Shown here piece by piece: positions 55,683 through 64,000 of a stretch of DNA of 64,000 nt. How positions within the stretch are numbered: position 1 is the stretch's first letter; each line of letters starts with the position of its first letter. Source of the DNA: Pseudoalteromonas sp. XMcav2-N (GTDB taxonomy: Bacteria; Pseudomonadota; Gammaproteobacteria; Enterobacterales; Alteromonadaceae); the NCBI RefSeq assembly GCF_024124545.1, contig NZ_JAMXSF010000008.1, positions 205,282 to 269,281 on the forward strand. Reading direction: 5' to 3'. Made by a program: the position numbers and the translations under genes. The notes beneath the pieces are model-generated. The model did not search any database, had not been told where the DNA came from, and worked only from the letters and a program-made list of their open reading frames with translations.

Positions 55683-56321
55683 CTAGCTCAGTGCACCCGG
55701 AATTAAAGGAACAAAACGTACCTCTGCCAGTTTATTTTCAATGAACTGCTGACCTTGCCTTTGGTACATGGTGAGGACCTGATGCTGTCCACCAATAGGG
55801 ATCACCATCACGCCCCCGTCACAAAGCTGGTCCAGCAACGCCTGAGGTACTTGTACCGCCGCAGCGGTTACTATTATGCCCTCATAGGGGCCTTTCGAGG
55901 CCCAGCCCTGCCAGCCATCGCCATGCTTCATGGCAACATTGTACAGATCCAACATATGTAAGCGACGTTTTGCCTGCCACTGTAGTGCTTTGATCCGTTC
56001 AATGCTGTATACCTCGTCAAACAGCTGAGCCAGCACGGCCGTCTGATACCCAGAGCCAGTGCCAACCTCCAGCACTTTTTTAACTACCCCGGCCTGGCGC
56101 AGCAGCTCGGTCATTCGCGCAACCACCAGAGGCTGAGAAATCGTTTGCCCCTGTCCAATCGGCAGTGCCGTGTTTTCATAGGATTTGTGTTGCAGCACAG
56201 TATCAACAAACAGATGCCGGGGTGTGATCTCCAGACAATTCAGTACCTCAGGGTCGTTGATACCATGGCGCGCGAGTGTTGCAACCAATGCCTCCGCGCT
56301 GCGTTTATAGTTTTTGAGCAA
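55683..56321 (-). CDS. pcm: Protein-L-isoaspartate O-methyltransferase
   Basis: Repairs isoaspartyl residues in aged proteins using SAM. 212 residues. The start is a TTG at 56321 preceded by AGGAG at 8 bases, giving a length near that of E. coli Pcm (208); no ATG fits. Motifs: HKSYENTALPIGQGQTISQP, VLEVGTGSGYQTAVLAQL (SAM site), RIKALQWQAKRRL and IIVTAAAVQVPQALL. The TTG is 5 bases from the surE stop, so coupled translation is likely. Confidence 0.95.
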   Translation of the reverse strand: MLKNYKRSAEALVATLARHGINDPEVLNCLEITPRHLFVDTVLQHKSYENTALPIGQGQTISQPLVVARMTELLRQAGVVKKVLEVGTGSGYQTAVLAQLFDEVYSIERIKALQWQAKRRLHMLDLYNVAMKHGDGWQGWASKGPYEGIIVTAAAVQVPQALLDQLCDGGVMVIPIGGQHQVLTMYQRQGQQFIENKLAEVRFVPLIPGALS

Positions 56322-56326
56322 TGTAC

Positions 56327-57076
56327 TTACTCCTGAGCGGCTATCCAGCTTGACAGAGAATCCAGGCTTTCATGTGCCGTCATATCTACTTTCAGCGGTG
56401 TGATGGCCGCATAGCCTTGTTTAACAGCGTAGAAGTCTGTACCTTCACCGGCATCCAGCTCCTGGCCCAGCGAACCATACCAATAGACATCTCTGTTCCA
56501 GGGATCCAGCTGCCGGGTCATCGTTTCGGCTTTATGTCTGGCACCCAGACGAGTCACCTGCATACCTTTTAAGTCGGACAGGGGGATATCTGGCACATTG
56601 ATATTGATGATCTGATCTTTGGGCAGTGGGTGGCTTTTCAGTGCTTTGATGAGTTTCACCGTAACAGCCGCCGCAGTTTCATAGTGTGCTTCACGTTTTG
56701 AACACAGTGATACAGCAATGGCAGGTAAACCGAGATGGCGACCCTCAGTCGCGGCAGCAACGGTACCCGAATAAAGCGTATCGTCACCGAGGTTAGCGCC
56801 GTTATTGATACCAGCTACCACCAGATCCGGGGCTTCATCGAGCAGCTGATTCACTCCCAGGTGCACACAGTCGGTGGGGGTTCCGTTGACACTTACAAAA
56901 CCATTATCCAGTGTCGTTGCCCGCAATGGGTTTATCAGTGTCAGTGAATTACTTGCACCACTACAATTACGGTCGGGCGCAATTACCACAACCTCAGCAA
57001 TTTCACACAATGCTTTGTAGAGTACGTCAATGCCTTTTGCATGTACCCCATCGTCGTTACTGAGCAGTATCTTCAT
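56327..57076 (-). CDS. surE: 5'/3'-nucleotidase SurE
   Basis: Metal-dependent nucleoside monophosphate phosphatase of stationary-phase survival. 249 residues from the ATG at 57076, preceded by AGGAAG; a longer frame from 57178 overlaps truD. Motifs: [18 protein letters not shown] with the metal-binding Asp pair, [13 protein letters not shown], and [20 protein letters not shown]. Its first 20 bases overlap the end of truD. Confidence 0.96.
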   Translation of the reverse strand: MKILLSNDDGVHAKGIDVLYKALCEIAEVVVIAPDRNCSGASNSLTLINPLRATTLDNGFVSVNGTPTDCVHLGVNQLLDEAPDLVVAGINNGANLGDDTLYSGTVAAATEGRHLGLPAIAVSLCSKREAHYETAAAVTVKLIKALKSHPLPKDQIININVPDIPLSDLKGMQVTRLGARHKAETMTRQLDPWNRDVYWYGSLGQELDAGEGTDFYAVKQGYAAITPLKVDMTAHESLDSLSSWIAAQE

Positions 57077-58121
57077 CTTGGTTGCTTCCTTTTTTATCGT
57101 AGTTGCGATGGCTGACATCCTCATGATGAACCAGTTCACGCAGTATCGCGGTGGCATAACACCCTTTAGGTAAATCAAAACTAAGCTGAATTGTTGTAGC
57201 GTCCAGGGATTTTACAAGCAGGTTTTCGGGTATCACCCGCAACGCCCTGCGCTCATTTTTAAGCCCTAAAGTGCCCAGTCCCTGCCACCATTGTGCAAAG
57301 GGTTTGAGCCACTCTATCTCAAGTGCAGTAAGGCCTTTTTCGCCCTTGCCCAGCAAAGGAGCAGACAACACAATATCCGCTTCAAGAAGCCGAACTATCA
57401 ACTCATCACTGATGTCTTCTTCAAAGAACGCATTGCTGCCACTGAGCATAAAAACTTCACGATGCCAGGTCTTTGCCAGACCATGTTCTGCAACCCGTCT
57501 TGAAACCAGCTGATTAAAAATATGTGAGCGTGCGGCCGAGATTACCAGACCTCGTAATTTTTTATCACGGATCCGCTCTCCCTCAAACAGTCTTTGTGCC
57601 ATTTCCAGGTTATAACCATCATGACCAAAGCGCTGCTCACCAAAATAATTGGGCACCCCCTGGCGCACTGCGTTAACGCGTGACAACAGATCCAGTGGTT
57701 CACTGACATTACGTAGCGTGATGGTAAAACGATTACCTTTGTGACATCCGGTACGTAATTTTCGATTGTGACGAATCTGCTTAAGCACAAACAGGCTATC
57801 GCTGTTAAGTTCGTTGAAATCCAGTGACTGCTTAATTGGCACCGGTACACTAAACCATTGAGTACAGACACCATGACGGTCTTTGAGTCCACCGTAGCTG
57901 ACATCCCTTGGCGCTACGCCGGCAAACTCGGCCAGCTTACGGGCAATAAAGGCGGTGTTCTCGCCTTTCTTCACAATCTGCAAGCAGACGTGTTCGCCTT
58001 CCCCGGTAAATTCAATGTCGAGGATTTCATCAACCATAAAATCTTCAGGCTGAGATTTAAAGTCAGCATGCGCCTGCGGTTCACCATATAAGTAATTGAG
58101 CTCAGATACACAGGTTTTCAC
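57057..58121 (-). CDS. truD: tRNA pseudouridine(13) synthase TruD
   Basis: Converts U13 to pseudouridine in tRNA-Glu and others. 354 residues, slightly longer than the E. coli enzyme (349). Catalytic Asp lies in [18 protein letters not shown]; other TruD motifs are [52 protein letters not shown] and [16 protein letters not shown]. Separated by one base from ispF and overlapping surE by 20. Confidence 0.96.
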   Translation of the reverse strand: MKTCVSELNYLYGEPQAHADFKSQPEDFMVDEILDIEFTGEGEHVCLQIVKKGENTAFIARKLAEFAGVAPRDVSYGGLKDRHGVCTQWFSVPVPIKQSLDFNELNSDSLFVLKQIRHNRKLRTGCHKGNRFTITLRNVSEPLDLLSRVNAVRQGVPNYFGEQRFGHDGYNLEMAQRLFEGERIRDKKLRGLVISAARSHIFNQLVSRRVAEHGLAKTWHREVFMLSGSNAFFEEDISDELIVRLLEADIVLSAPLLGKGEKGLTALEIEWLKPFAQWWQGLGTLGLKNERRALRVIPENLLVKSLDATTIQLSFDLPKGCYATAILRELVHHEDVSHRNYDKKGSNQDEDTAQ

Positions 58122-58122
58122 A

Positions 58123-58602
58123 CTAAGCCACCTTCGTCAGCAGCACCACAGCATGGCTGGAAATGCCTTCTCTTCTGCCTTCAAACCCCAGCTTTTCGGT
58201 GGTCGTCGCTTTGACATTAACCTGGCCAATGTCGGCATTACAGTCCGCCGCAAGATTCGCACGCATGGCGTCAATATGCGGACGCATTTTGGGTGCCTGA
58301 GCCACTATGGTCACATCCAAATTACCAAGTTGATAACCCAGTTCACTAACTTGCTCCATGACGTTACGCAGCAGGATACGGCTGTCGATGTTTTCAAACT
58401 CAGCCGCTGTATCGGGAAAGTGTTTGCCAATATCACCCAGAGCCAGTGCACCGAGTAACGCATCACACACGGCATGAATAGCGACATCACCATCGGAGTG
58501 TGCAATAAAACCTTGTGTATAAGGGATCTTCTCACCACAAATCGTCAGCGGGCCTTCACCACCGAACTTATGAACATCAAACCCGTGACCTATGCGAATC
58601 AT
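58123..58602 (-). CDS. ispF: 2-C-methyl-D-erythritol 2,4-cyclodiphosphate synthase
   Basis: Fifth step of the MEP isoprenoid pathway. 159 residues. Metal site D8 and H10 in [11 protein letters not shown] and H42 in [19 protein letters not shown]; other conserved parts are [10 protein letters not shown] and [18 protein letters not shown]. It overlaps ispD by 4 bases (ATGA), a translational coupling also seen in E. coli. Confidence 0.97.
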   Translation of the reverse strand: MIRIGHGFDVHKFGGEGPLTICGEKIPYTQGFIAHSDGDVAIHAVCDALLGALALGDIGKHFPDTAAEFENIDSRILLRNVMEQVSELGYQLGNLDVTIVAQAPKMRPHIDAMRANLAADCNADIGQVNVKATTTEKLGFEGRREGISSHAVVLLTKVA

Positions 58603-59300
58603 AGTGACCTCTCTTTACTTTGTTGTGACATCAGAAAACTGGCCAGCGCATAGTCTTCCGGTGTGGTAATTTTAATGTTGTCTGAGCGGCCACTGACTAA
58701 TCGAACCGGCAGCCCAGCATGCTCGATGGCCGACGCTTCATCGGTGATTTGAACTTGGTCTTGCAGTGCCTGCTGCAATGCATTCAGCAACTGCTGATAT
58801 GGGAAAAACTGGGGTGTCAGCGCCTGCCATAAGGTCTCTCGTGGCACAGTTTCTTCGCTGTGACTGGTACCGCGCTTGATGGTATCTTTGACTTTACTCG
58901 CTAAAATGCCGCCTTCCTGATGCGCTAAGCATTGCTCAATCAGGGTGGTGATATCGCTTACCTCTACCAAAGGTCTGGCAGCATCATGAACCAACACCCA
59001 TTCCGGTGGCGTGTTCTGCATAGCCAGCAAAGCATTCAGAACAGAGTCGGCACGCTCTTTCCCACCCGTAACTCGCCTCACGTTCAGTTCACTTAGTGAC
59101 AACTCACTAAAATAGCCATCGGTTTCGCTTACCGCCACGAAGATTTGGTTTAACTGTGGCAGTGCAGCCAGTTTATTGAGCGTATGCTCAAGCACGGTTT
59201 TGTCGCCAATTTTAAGGTATTGTTTAGGGTGGTTCAGTCCCATTCTGGCCCCAACGCCAGCAGCAGGAACAACCGCTGCAATTGTAGTTGATTTATTCAT
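58599..59300 (-). CDS. ispD: 2-C-methyl-D-erythritol 4-phosphate cytidylyltransferase
   Basis: Third step of the MEP pathway, transferring CMP to methylerythritol phosphate. 233 residues. Nucleotide-binding [20 protein letters not shown] with Arg and Lys of the active site, HDAARPL, and [18 protein letters not shown] near the end. Overlaps ftsB by 8 bases and ispF by 4, so ftsB-ispD-ispF are one unit. Confidence 0.97.
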   Translation of the reverse strand: MNKSTTIAAVVPAAGVGARMGLNHPKQYLKIGDKTVLEHTLNKLAALPQLNQIFVAVSETDGYFSELSLSELNVRRVTGGKERADSVLNALLAMQNTPPEWVLVHDAARPLVEVSDITTLIEQCLAHQEGGILASKVKDTIKRGTSHSEETVPRETLWQALTPQFFPYQQLLNALQQALQDQVQITDEASAIEHAGLPVRLVSGRSDNIKITTPEDYALASFLMSQQSKERSL

Positions 59301-59577
59301 CGTGCTTCTTTGACAGTACGCGGATAAAGGTTTCGTTGGGTTTGATCATACCCAGTTCATGACGAGCACGCTCTTCTACCCCTTCGAGTCCAAGCTTTAG
59401 ATCTTCGATATCCGCTCTGAGTAATTTATTGCGTTTGGCCAGATCGGCATTGGCAGCCTGATGCTTGTCTACGGCTGTTTTGATACGCCTGAAGTCTTCA
59501 AGACCATTGTGCCCAAACCACAAGTTATATTGGGTATATGCACACAGACATAGCAATGCAAGTTGAAAATATCGCAT
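59293..59577 (-). CDS. ftsB: Cell division protein FtsB
   Basis: Small bitopic division protein that forms the FtsQLB complex at the septum. 94 residues: short TM (RYFQLALLCLCAYTQYNLW) then a leucine-zipper-like coiled coil (AANADLAKRNKLLRADIEDL) and the conserved EERARHELGMIKPNETF end. First gene of the ftsB-ispD-ispF-truD-surE-pcm-nlpD-rpoS series on the minus strand. Confidence 0.95.
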   Translation of the reverse strand: MRYFQLALLCLCAYTQYNLWFGHNGLEDFRRIKTAVDKHQAANADLAKRNKLLRADIEDLKLGLEGVEERARHELGMIKPNETFIRVLSKKHDE

Positions 59578-59630
59578 TCGGGCTACCTTAATTGCTTTAC
59601 AGGATCATGCATTGCACCTGGCAATGTGCA

Positions 59631-60278
59631 CTACTTGCGTTGTTGTTTTTTTCTAACGTTTGCCCAGTTCACACTGCTGGCCAGTAACATTTCGCGTAAA
59701 CCCAGCGTTCTGGGCGGTAGTATTTTATGATAATGCCAGCGGTGACCACAACAGGCAGCGGTCATTAACGCTTTACTTGGTTTGAGTAAATAGCGCGTTG
59801 CAGGTAAACCGACCGCTTGATCTTCATCAATTGCATTACCTGAACAGTCAAACCAACCAAACTGATTACAATGCCAACGCCCGTCGCGAGTCTGATCCAG
59901 CGTATCTAAATACACACAAGTAATACCACTGTCGATGACCATGACAGGCACCACCAAACCAACAGAGGCATGTGTTGTATAATAAGCTTTGGCTTCATTA
60001 CAGTGCCATTGGGGGCATTTACGTTGCTTGGCCAACCAGCAGCCGTTGTGGCTATCCAGTTCGAGGGGAACTTCACCGAGCACAATATGCGTAGCGGCTC
60101 GCTCAACATAGTAAGGCAGGCTACTTAGCCGCCTTTGCAGACGGTCCAGATCGGGTTCAGCAGATAGGCCCGGTATTTCACGCGCATAGAAAACATTAGC
60201 CAGCTCAGCATACGCCAGCCGGGTTGCTTCATCCTGCCATATCGTGCTTTGTTGCTTAGTGTGACCTTGACTGTTCAA
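59631..60278 (-). CDS. Conserved protein of unknown function
   Basis: 215 residues; no family I can name with certainty. No signal peptide or membrane segment. Contains clustered cysteines and histidines (HNGCWLAKQRKCPQWHCNEA and ACCGHRWHYHKILPPR) that suggest metal or redox binding. The N-terminal part is charged and helical (DEATRLAYAELANVFYAREI). It is transcribed toward ftsB (53-base gap) and may be co-transcribed with it. Function cannot be inferred from sequence alone. Confidence 0.72.
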   Translation of the reverse strand: MNSQGHTKQQSTIWQDEATRLAYAELANVFYAREIPGLSAEPDLDRLQRRLSSLPYYVERAATHIVLGEVPLELDSHNGCWLAKQRKCPQWHCNEAKAYYTTHASVGLVVPVMVIDSGITCVYLDTLDQTRDGRWHCNQFGWFDCSGNAIDEDQAVGLPATRYLLKPSKALMTAACCGHRWHYHKILPPRTLGLREMLLASSVNWANVRKKQQRK

Positions 60279-60369
60279 AATGCCTCCTTTACACAGAGGT
60301 TATATCACGACCACACGGTTAAATATAGCGCACGAATATGAAAGCCACCGCTAACCGGTCGCCAAGACC

Positions 60370-60852
60370 TTACGGATTTTTAGGCCGCTTACCGAGCCTG
60401 GCTTCTCCGGATTCACTGAACATCACCGCCGTATCGCGCTTCTTACCCAACAACAGGCTGCCATCCGCCAGAAACATAAAGTTCTGCCAGGTCCGCTTAA
60501 ACACATCGAACTGGGTTTCAATGATCAACTCCCGCGACATACAAAAGTACACTGTGGTGTTGTCTTCCCAATCTAGAAAGTCACAAATGGTGTCTGGCAG
60601 GGTTGCTTCACCGGCTTCCCACGGCCCTTCCCAGTCCAGGCTTTCCTGCCAGTTTTCTTCTTTTCCTGGCCAGTCATGGGGCGTAAAAAAGTCGGGATGA
60701 TCCTGCTCTCGACTGACCATAGTGGTCCACAGTACCGCCGCACGTTGCTCAGTCATCGGCTTGATCCGAGCCAGGTCGGCCTCATCAATGGGCAAATCCT
60801 GATGACGAAACACCCAGGCTTTCTTGAACGCATCGAGCGCAATATAATTCAT
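60370..60852 (-). CDS. Cytoplasmic protein of unknown function, DUF2947-like
   Basis: 160 residues, strongly acidic and Trp-rich (DFFTPHDWPGKEENWQESLD, DWEGPWEAGEATLPDTICDF). DNTTVYFCMSRELIIETQ and VFKRTWQNFMFLADGSLLLG look like a conserved core that I associate with DUF2947 proteins of Vibrio and Alteromonadales; this is from memory. No signal or catalytic motif recognised. Divergent from the DUF1653 gene. Confidence 0.72.
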   Translation of the reverse strand: MNYIALDAFKKAWVFRHQDLPIDEADLARIKPMTEQRAAVLWTTMVSREQDHPDFFTPHDWPGKEENWQESLDWEGPWEAGEATLPDTICDFLDWEDNTTVYFCMSRELIIETQFDVFKRTWQNFMFLADGSLLLGKKRDTAVMFSESGEARLGKRPKNP

Positions 60853-60900
60853 GTCTGATACCTATTAATTAAAACGCTGACATTATACCTAATTGGAGCT

Positions 60901-61131
60901 ATGACCGTGAACAAAGAACTCAAACCCGGCATTTATCAACATTACAAAGGCCCGAAATATCAGGTGCTATTTGTTGCCACGCACAGTGAAACAGGAGAAG
61001 CCATGGTGGTATACCAAACACTCTATGGCAACTTCGATCATTGGGTCAGGCCACTTAGCATGTTCTGTGAAACGGTCGAAGTAGATGGGCAGCAGCGCCC
61101 ACGGTTTGCGTATCTGGGAGTCGCCGAATGA
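60901..61131 (+). CDS. DUF1653 domain protein
   Basis: 76 residues. LKPGIYQHYKGPKYQVLFVA and TGEAMVVYQTLYGN plus WVRPLSMFCETVEVDG are the DUF1653 signature, a small beta-barrel fold of unknown function. A GGAG site lies two bases before the ATG at 60901, rather close. It precedes the AAA ATPase gene by 75 bases. Confidence 0.9.
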   Translation: MTVNKELKPGIYQHYKGPKYQVLFVATHSETGEAMVVYQTLYGNFDHWVRPLSMFCETVEVDGQQRPRFAYLGVAE

Positions 61132-61206
61132 TGAGCATTTGCACTGTCCTTACACGCTGTGGCACACTGGGATTCTATCACTCATCAGACCAGAGTTAAG
61201 AAGTTT

Positions 61207-62040
61207 ATGTTCAAAGGTACCGAGTCCTACATTGCCAGCACGGCACTGCAACAAGCTGTGAATGCAGCTGTGATCCTGGAAAAACCATTACTGATCAAAG
61301 GAGAGCCTGGCACAGGTAAAACCCTGCTGGCTGAAGAACTGGCAAAAAGTCTGGATACAGAGCTTATTCAGTGGCACATTAAATCAACGACCAAAGCACA
61401 ACAAGGCTTGTACGAGTACGATGCTGTATCACGCCTGCGTGACAGCCAGCTGGGTGACGCACGCGTACATGATATTGGCAACTACATTATTCAGGGCAAG
61501 CTTTGGCAAGCCTTTACTCAGGCCAAACGTCCTGTCCTGCTGATCGATGAAATCGATAAGGCTGACATAGAGTTCCCTAATGATCTGTTGCTTGAACTGG
61601 ATCGCATGGAGTTTCATGTTTATGAGACCGGTGAGCAGGTTAAAGCGCAGGTTCGCCCTATCGTGATCATCACCTCCAACAACGAAAAAGAGCTGCCCGA
61701 TGCGTTTTTACGTCGATGTTTCTTCCACTATATCGATTTCCCAGACAAGGAAGAAATGCAGGCAATCATTGATGTGCACTTTCCGGCCATCAAACCACGC
61801 TTAGTGAAACAGGCATTAGAGGTCTTTTTTGACTTGCGCAGCGTGGCGGGATTGAAGAAAAAGCCCAGTACCAGTGAGCTGCTCGACTGGCTCAAACTAT
61901 TATTGGCAGAAGACATAGATCCCGAAACACTTCAGGACCGTAGCCATAAAGGCGGATTGATGCCCCTGTTTGGTGCACTGCTGAAAAACGAGCAGGACGT
62001 CACTTTACTTGAGAAACTGGCCTTTTTAGGTAAGCGCTGA
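61207..62040 (+). CDS. MoxR-type AAA+ ATPase
   Basis: 277 residues from the ATG at 61207 (TAAGAAG upstream); a GTG at 61159 is also in frame but its extension carries no domain. Walker A GEPGTGKTLLAEEL, Walker B VLLIDEIDKAD, sensor-1 ITSNNEKELPDAF and sensor-2/Arg finger region RRCFFHYIDF. MoxR ATPases act with a VWA partner to mature or remodel a client protein. Two bases separate its stop from the VWA gene, so they form an operon; the client is unknown. Confidence 0.92.
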   Translation: MFKGTESYIASTALQQAVNAAVILEKPLLIKGEPGTGKTLLAEELAKSLDTELIQWHIKSTTKAQQGLYEYDAVSRLRDSQLGDARVHDIGNYIIQGKLWQAFTQAKRPVLLIDEIDKADIEFPNDLLLELDRMEFHVYETGEQVKAQVRPIVIITSNNEKELPDAFLRRCFFHYIDFPDKEEMQAIIDVHFPAIKPRLVKQALEVFFDLRSVAGLKKKPSTSELLDWLKLLLAEDIDPETLQDRSHKGGLMPLFGALLKNEQDVTLLEKLAFLGKR

Positions 62041-62042
62041 TC

Positions 62043-63227
62043 ATGTTGATCGACTTTCTATTCACGCTTAGGCGCTATGGGGTGAAAGCTAGCCTGCGGG
62101 AGCTGCTGGATTGCCTCAATGCACTGGATAAAGGCGTGTGTTTTGCCGATATCGACGGGTTTTATCATCTGACCAAAACCATCTTTGTCAAAGACGAAAC
62201 TCAGTTTGATAAGTTTGACCGTGCCTTTGCCGATTACTTTGAAGGGGTTGAGTCTCTGGATCTGTTCAGCCAGTTACAGCAAAACACCCTGCCTCAGGAC
62301 TGGCTGCGTAAAGAGTTTGAAAAACATCTGAGTGAAGAAGAAAAAGCCAAGTTGAAAGCTCTGGGTGGACTCGACAAGTTACTGGATACCTTAAAACAAA
62401 GGCTTGCAGAACAGCAAAAACGACATGCTGGTGGCAACAAATGGGTGGGGACTGGCGGTACCTCTCCTTTTGGGGCATATGGTTATAACCCTGAGGGTGT
62501 CCGGATTGGCCAGGACGGCAGTCGCCACCGCCGTGCAGTCAAGGTCTGGGATAAACGTCAGTATCGCAACCTTGACGCAGACAGTGACATCAGTAACCGC
62601 ACTATCAAGCTGGCACTCAAACAGTTGCGTAAATTTGCCCGCAGTGGCGCCAGCGATCAACTTGACCTGAATGAAACCATCCGGGCTACGGCTAAGCAAG
62701 GCGGTATGCTGGATGTGAAAATGGCCCCTGAGCGGCATAATGCTGTCAACGTCATTATGCTGTTCGATATTGGCGGCTCGATGGACGATCACATCCAGAT
62801 CTGTGAACAGCTATTCAGCGCTGCACACAGCGAGTTTAAACACCTTGAGTTTTTCTACTTCCATAACTGTGTGTACGAACATGTCTGGCAGGATAACGAC
62901 AGGCTGGATAACACCTTGCTCGATACACACCAGCTGATCAACCGCTTTGGCCGGGATTACCGTCTGATCTTTGTCGGTGATGCCACCATGGGCCCCTATG
63001 AAATAGCCTACCCCGGTGGCAGTGTTGAGCACTGGAATCAGGAGGCCGGTTCAGTCTGGTTACAAAGGCTAACTCAGCATTTTGATAAAGTTGCCTGGCT
63101 CAATCCACAGCCGAAAGCCCACTGGCCCTACTACCAGTCGATTGGCCTGATCGATGAGCTGATGGCTGGCCGCATGTTTCCACTAACCTTAGATGGGCTT
63201 AGTGAAGCAATTAAAGAGCTAAGCTAA
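62043..63227 (+). CDS. VWA-domain (CoxE-like) partner of the MoxR ATPase
   Basis: 394 residues. N-terminal helical region (MLIDFLFTLRRYGVKASLRE, a feature of CoxE-like proteins) and a C-terminal VWA domain with the MIDAS motif VIMLFDIGGSMDDHIQ and a later LIFVGDATMGPYEI. It lies 2 bases after the ATPase gene. Together the pair likely forms a chaperone-like complex; no client gene is nearby. Confidence 0.9.
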   Translation: MLIDFLFTLRRYGVKASLRELLDCLNALDKGVCFADIDGFYHLTKTIFVKDETQFDKFDRAFADYFEGVESLDLFSQLQQNTLPQDWLRKEFEKHLSEEEKAKLKALGGLDKLLDTLKQRLAEQQKRHAGGNKWVGTGGTSPFGAYGYNPEGVRIGQDGSRHRRAVKVWDKRQYRNLDADSDISNRTIKLALKQLRKFARSGASDQLDLNETIRATAKQGGMLDVKMAPERHNAVNVIMLFDIGGSMDDHIQICEQLFSAAHSEFKHLEFFYFHNCVYEHVWQDNDRLDNTLLDTHQLINRFGRDYRLIFVGDATMGPYEIAYPGGSVEHWNQEAGSVWLQRLTQHFDKVAWLNPQPKAHWPYYQSIGLIDELMAGRMFPLTLDGLSEAIKELS

Positions 63228-63289
63228 TGAAAGTGCAAAGTACAATGATAGCGAGCAGCGCGAGTACATTTACTTTGCGCAATGAACGC

Positions 63290-63510
63290 GAGGGTGACGA
63301 GAAACCGAATCAACGCTTCGCAGGTCGAGGAAGTGAGTGCACTGACCCTCATGAATGTGGGGAAGTAGAATAATGCAGGAGCAATTATCGAGATGCGCGA
63401 AGGGCGATGAGAAACCGAAGCAACGCTTCGCAGTTCGAAGAGGTGAGCGCAGGGACCCACATGGATGTGGGGAAGTAGAATAATGCAGGAGCAATTATCG
63501 AGATGCGCGA
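63290..63510. repeat. Tandem duplication of about 110 bp next to the rRNA operon
   Basis: Two adjacent copies with period 110 (GAGAAACCGA... at 63300 and 63410) share GAAACCGAAnCAACGCTTCG and GTGGGGAAGTAGAATAATGC plus GGAGCAATTATCGAGATGCG. They differ at about a dozen positions. Minus-strand frames here are by-products. They lie between the VWA gene and the rRNA terminator; function is unknown. Confidence 0.85.
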
Positions 63511-63580
63511 TGGGACCAAGCTTCATGAATGAATAGACAACAAAGCTCTATCTACACGCTTCTAGAAATGACATAAACGC

Positions 63581-63611
63581 AAAAAAGCCCGACTCTTTCG
63601 AATCGGGCTTT
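63581..63611 (-). terminator. Rho-independent terminator of the rRNA operon
   Basis: AAAGCCCGA (63584-63592) and TCGGGCTTT (63603-63611) form the stem. On the minus strand it continues into TTTTTT. It lies about 10 bases past the 5S rRNA 3' end. Confidence 0.9.
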
Positions 63612-63621
63612 CTTTTATTAG

Positions 63622-63740
63622 GAGCTTGGCAATGTCCTACTTTCACATGGGAAACCCCACACTATCATCGGCGCTATTTCGTTTCACTACTGAGTTCGGC
63701 ATGGAGTCAGGTGGTTCCAAAATGCTATGGTTACCAAGCA
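63622..63740 (-). rRNA. 5S ribosomal RNA
   Basis: Complete 5S rRNA of about 119 bases on the minus strand. The complement begins TGCTTGGTAACCATAGC and contains the conserved CACCTGACTCCATGCCG, CGAACTCAGTAGTGAAACG and GCGCCGATGATAGTGTGGGG blocks, and the ends pair (TGCTTGG with CCAAGC). It follows the 23S gene by about 185 bases with no tRNA between, and a terminator follows. Confidence 0.95.
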
Positions 63741-63924
63741 TAAACTTTACGTGCAAATGGTTAATGATATCGCGTTGTTTGCGAGCATTTCATTTGCGCA
63801 AGGTGAACTGGTTTCTGCACTGCTGCAGAGGGTGTCACCTTACTTAAAATCTGGAAAAGCGTATTAAATTCTTTCGTCTACTTTAATTCTTAACTTCTAA
63901 CAAACAAAACCACTTTGGCGTTGT
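63741..63924. other. 23S-5S spacer
   Basis: About 184 bases between the 23S 3' end and the 5S gene. I see no tRNA. It will contain RNase processing stems that cannot be fixed by eye. Confidence 0.7.
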
Positions 63925-64000
63925 ATGGTTAAGCCTCACGGGTAATTAGTACGAGTTAGCTCAATGGCTCACACCACTTCCACATCTCGCCTATCAACGT
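63925..64000 (-). rRNA. 23S ribosomal RNA, 3' end (gene runs off the window)
   Basis: The complement reads ACGTTGATAGGCGAGATG, then AGCTAACTCGTACTAATTAC and CCGTGAGGCTTAACC, the typical 3' end of gammaproteobacterial 23S rRNA. Only about 76 bases are in the window. The operon therefore runs on the minus strand, 23S before 5S. Confidence 0.92.

Noticed and set aside
63224..63526. Minus-strand frames over the 110-bp duplication
   Set aside because: They follow the duplicated sequence, are low in complexity and have no supporting signals.

Overview
The window looks like chromosomal DNA of a marine gammaproteobacterium, most likely Pseudoalteromonas or a close relative. Reasons: the housekeeping block ftsB-ispD-ispF-truD-surE-pcm-nlpD-rpoS is in the order known from E. 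coli, the 5S/23S sequences are gammaproteobacterial, and the accessory genes (secreted S8 proteases, a LasA-like protease, curli genes, many TonB receptors and MacB-type exporters) fit that genus. Genus assignment is inference; no database was searched.

Layout. 1-3163: housekeeping genes (rlmN end, ndk, trhP, a YfhL-type ferredoxin). 3309-5338: a decayed cyclic-di-GMP pair (EAL pseudogene, then an ethylene-receptor-like/PAS/GGDEF pseudogene). 5613-10903: a LasA-like protease, then csgD facing csgGFE and one very large curlin gene. 11612-15002: an S8 protease, a small lipoprotein and a VOC protein. 15076-24961: a MacB-type export module (permease, ATPase, adaptor) divergent from an OmpR-type response regulator and histidine kinase, then a 55-codon gene for a leader-plus-cysteine-core peptide, then a TonB receptor. 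25500-36137: a secreted alpha/beta hydrolase, an NtrB/NtrC-like pair divergent from a second adaptor/ATPase/permease operon with a good sigma-54 promoter and paired upstream dyads, and a metallo-beta-lactamase-fold protein.

36337-37418 holds a palindrome-rich repeat array of which a related version recurs at 52530-53360. Between them lie a CadC-like membrane regulator, a secreted protein with an internal duplication, a His-rich TonB receptor divergent from a MerR regulator, several enzymes, a LysR regulator and a second S8 protease. 53739-59577 is the rpoS-to-ftsB block on the minus strand. 60901-63227 encodes a DUF1653 protein and a MoxR-type AAA/VWA pair. The window ends with a tandem duplication and the 3' end of an rRNA operon (5S and the end of 23S, minus strand).

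The most interesting candidate is the small gene at 22387-22554. It has a strong ribosome binding site, a charged leader ending in IAAG, and a C-terminal CX5CX5C core. It is convergent with the sensor kinase of a two-component/MacB export module and next to a TonB receptor, so it may be a RiPP-like secreted peptide with its own export, sensing and possibly uptake genes. No modification enzyme is visible in the window.
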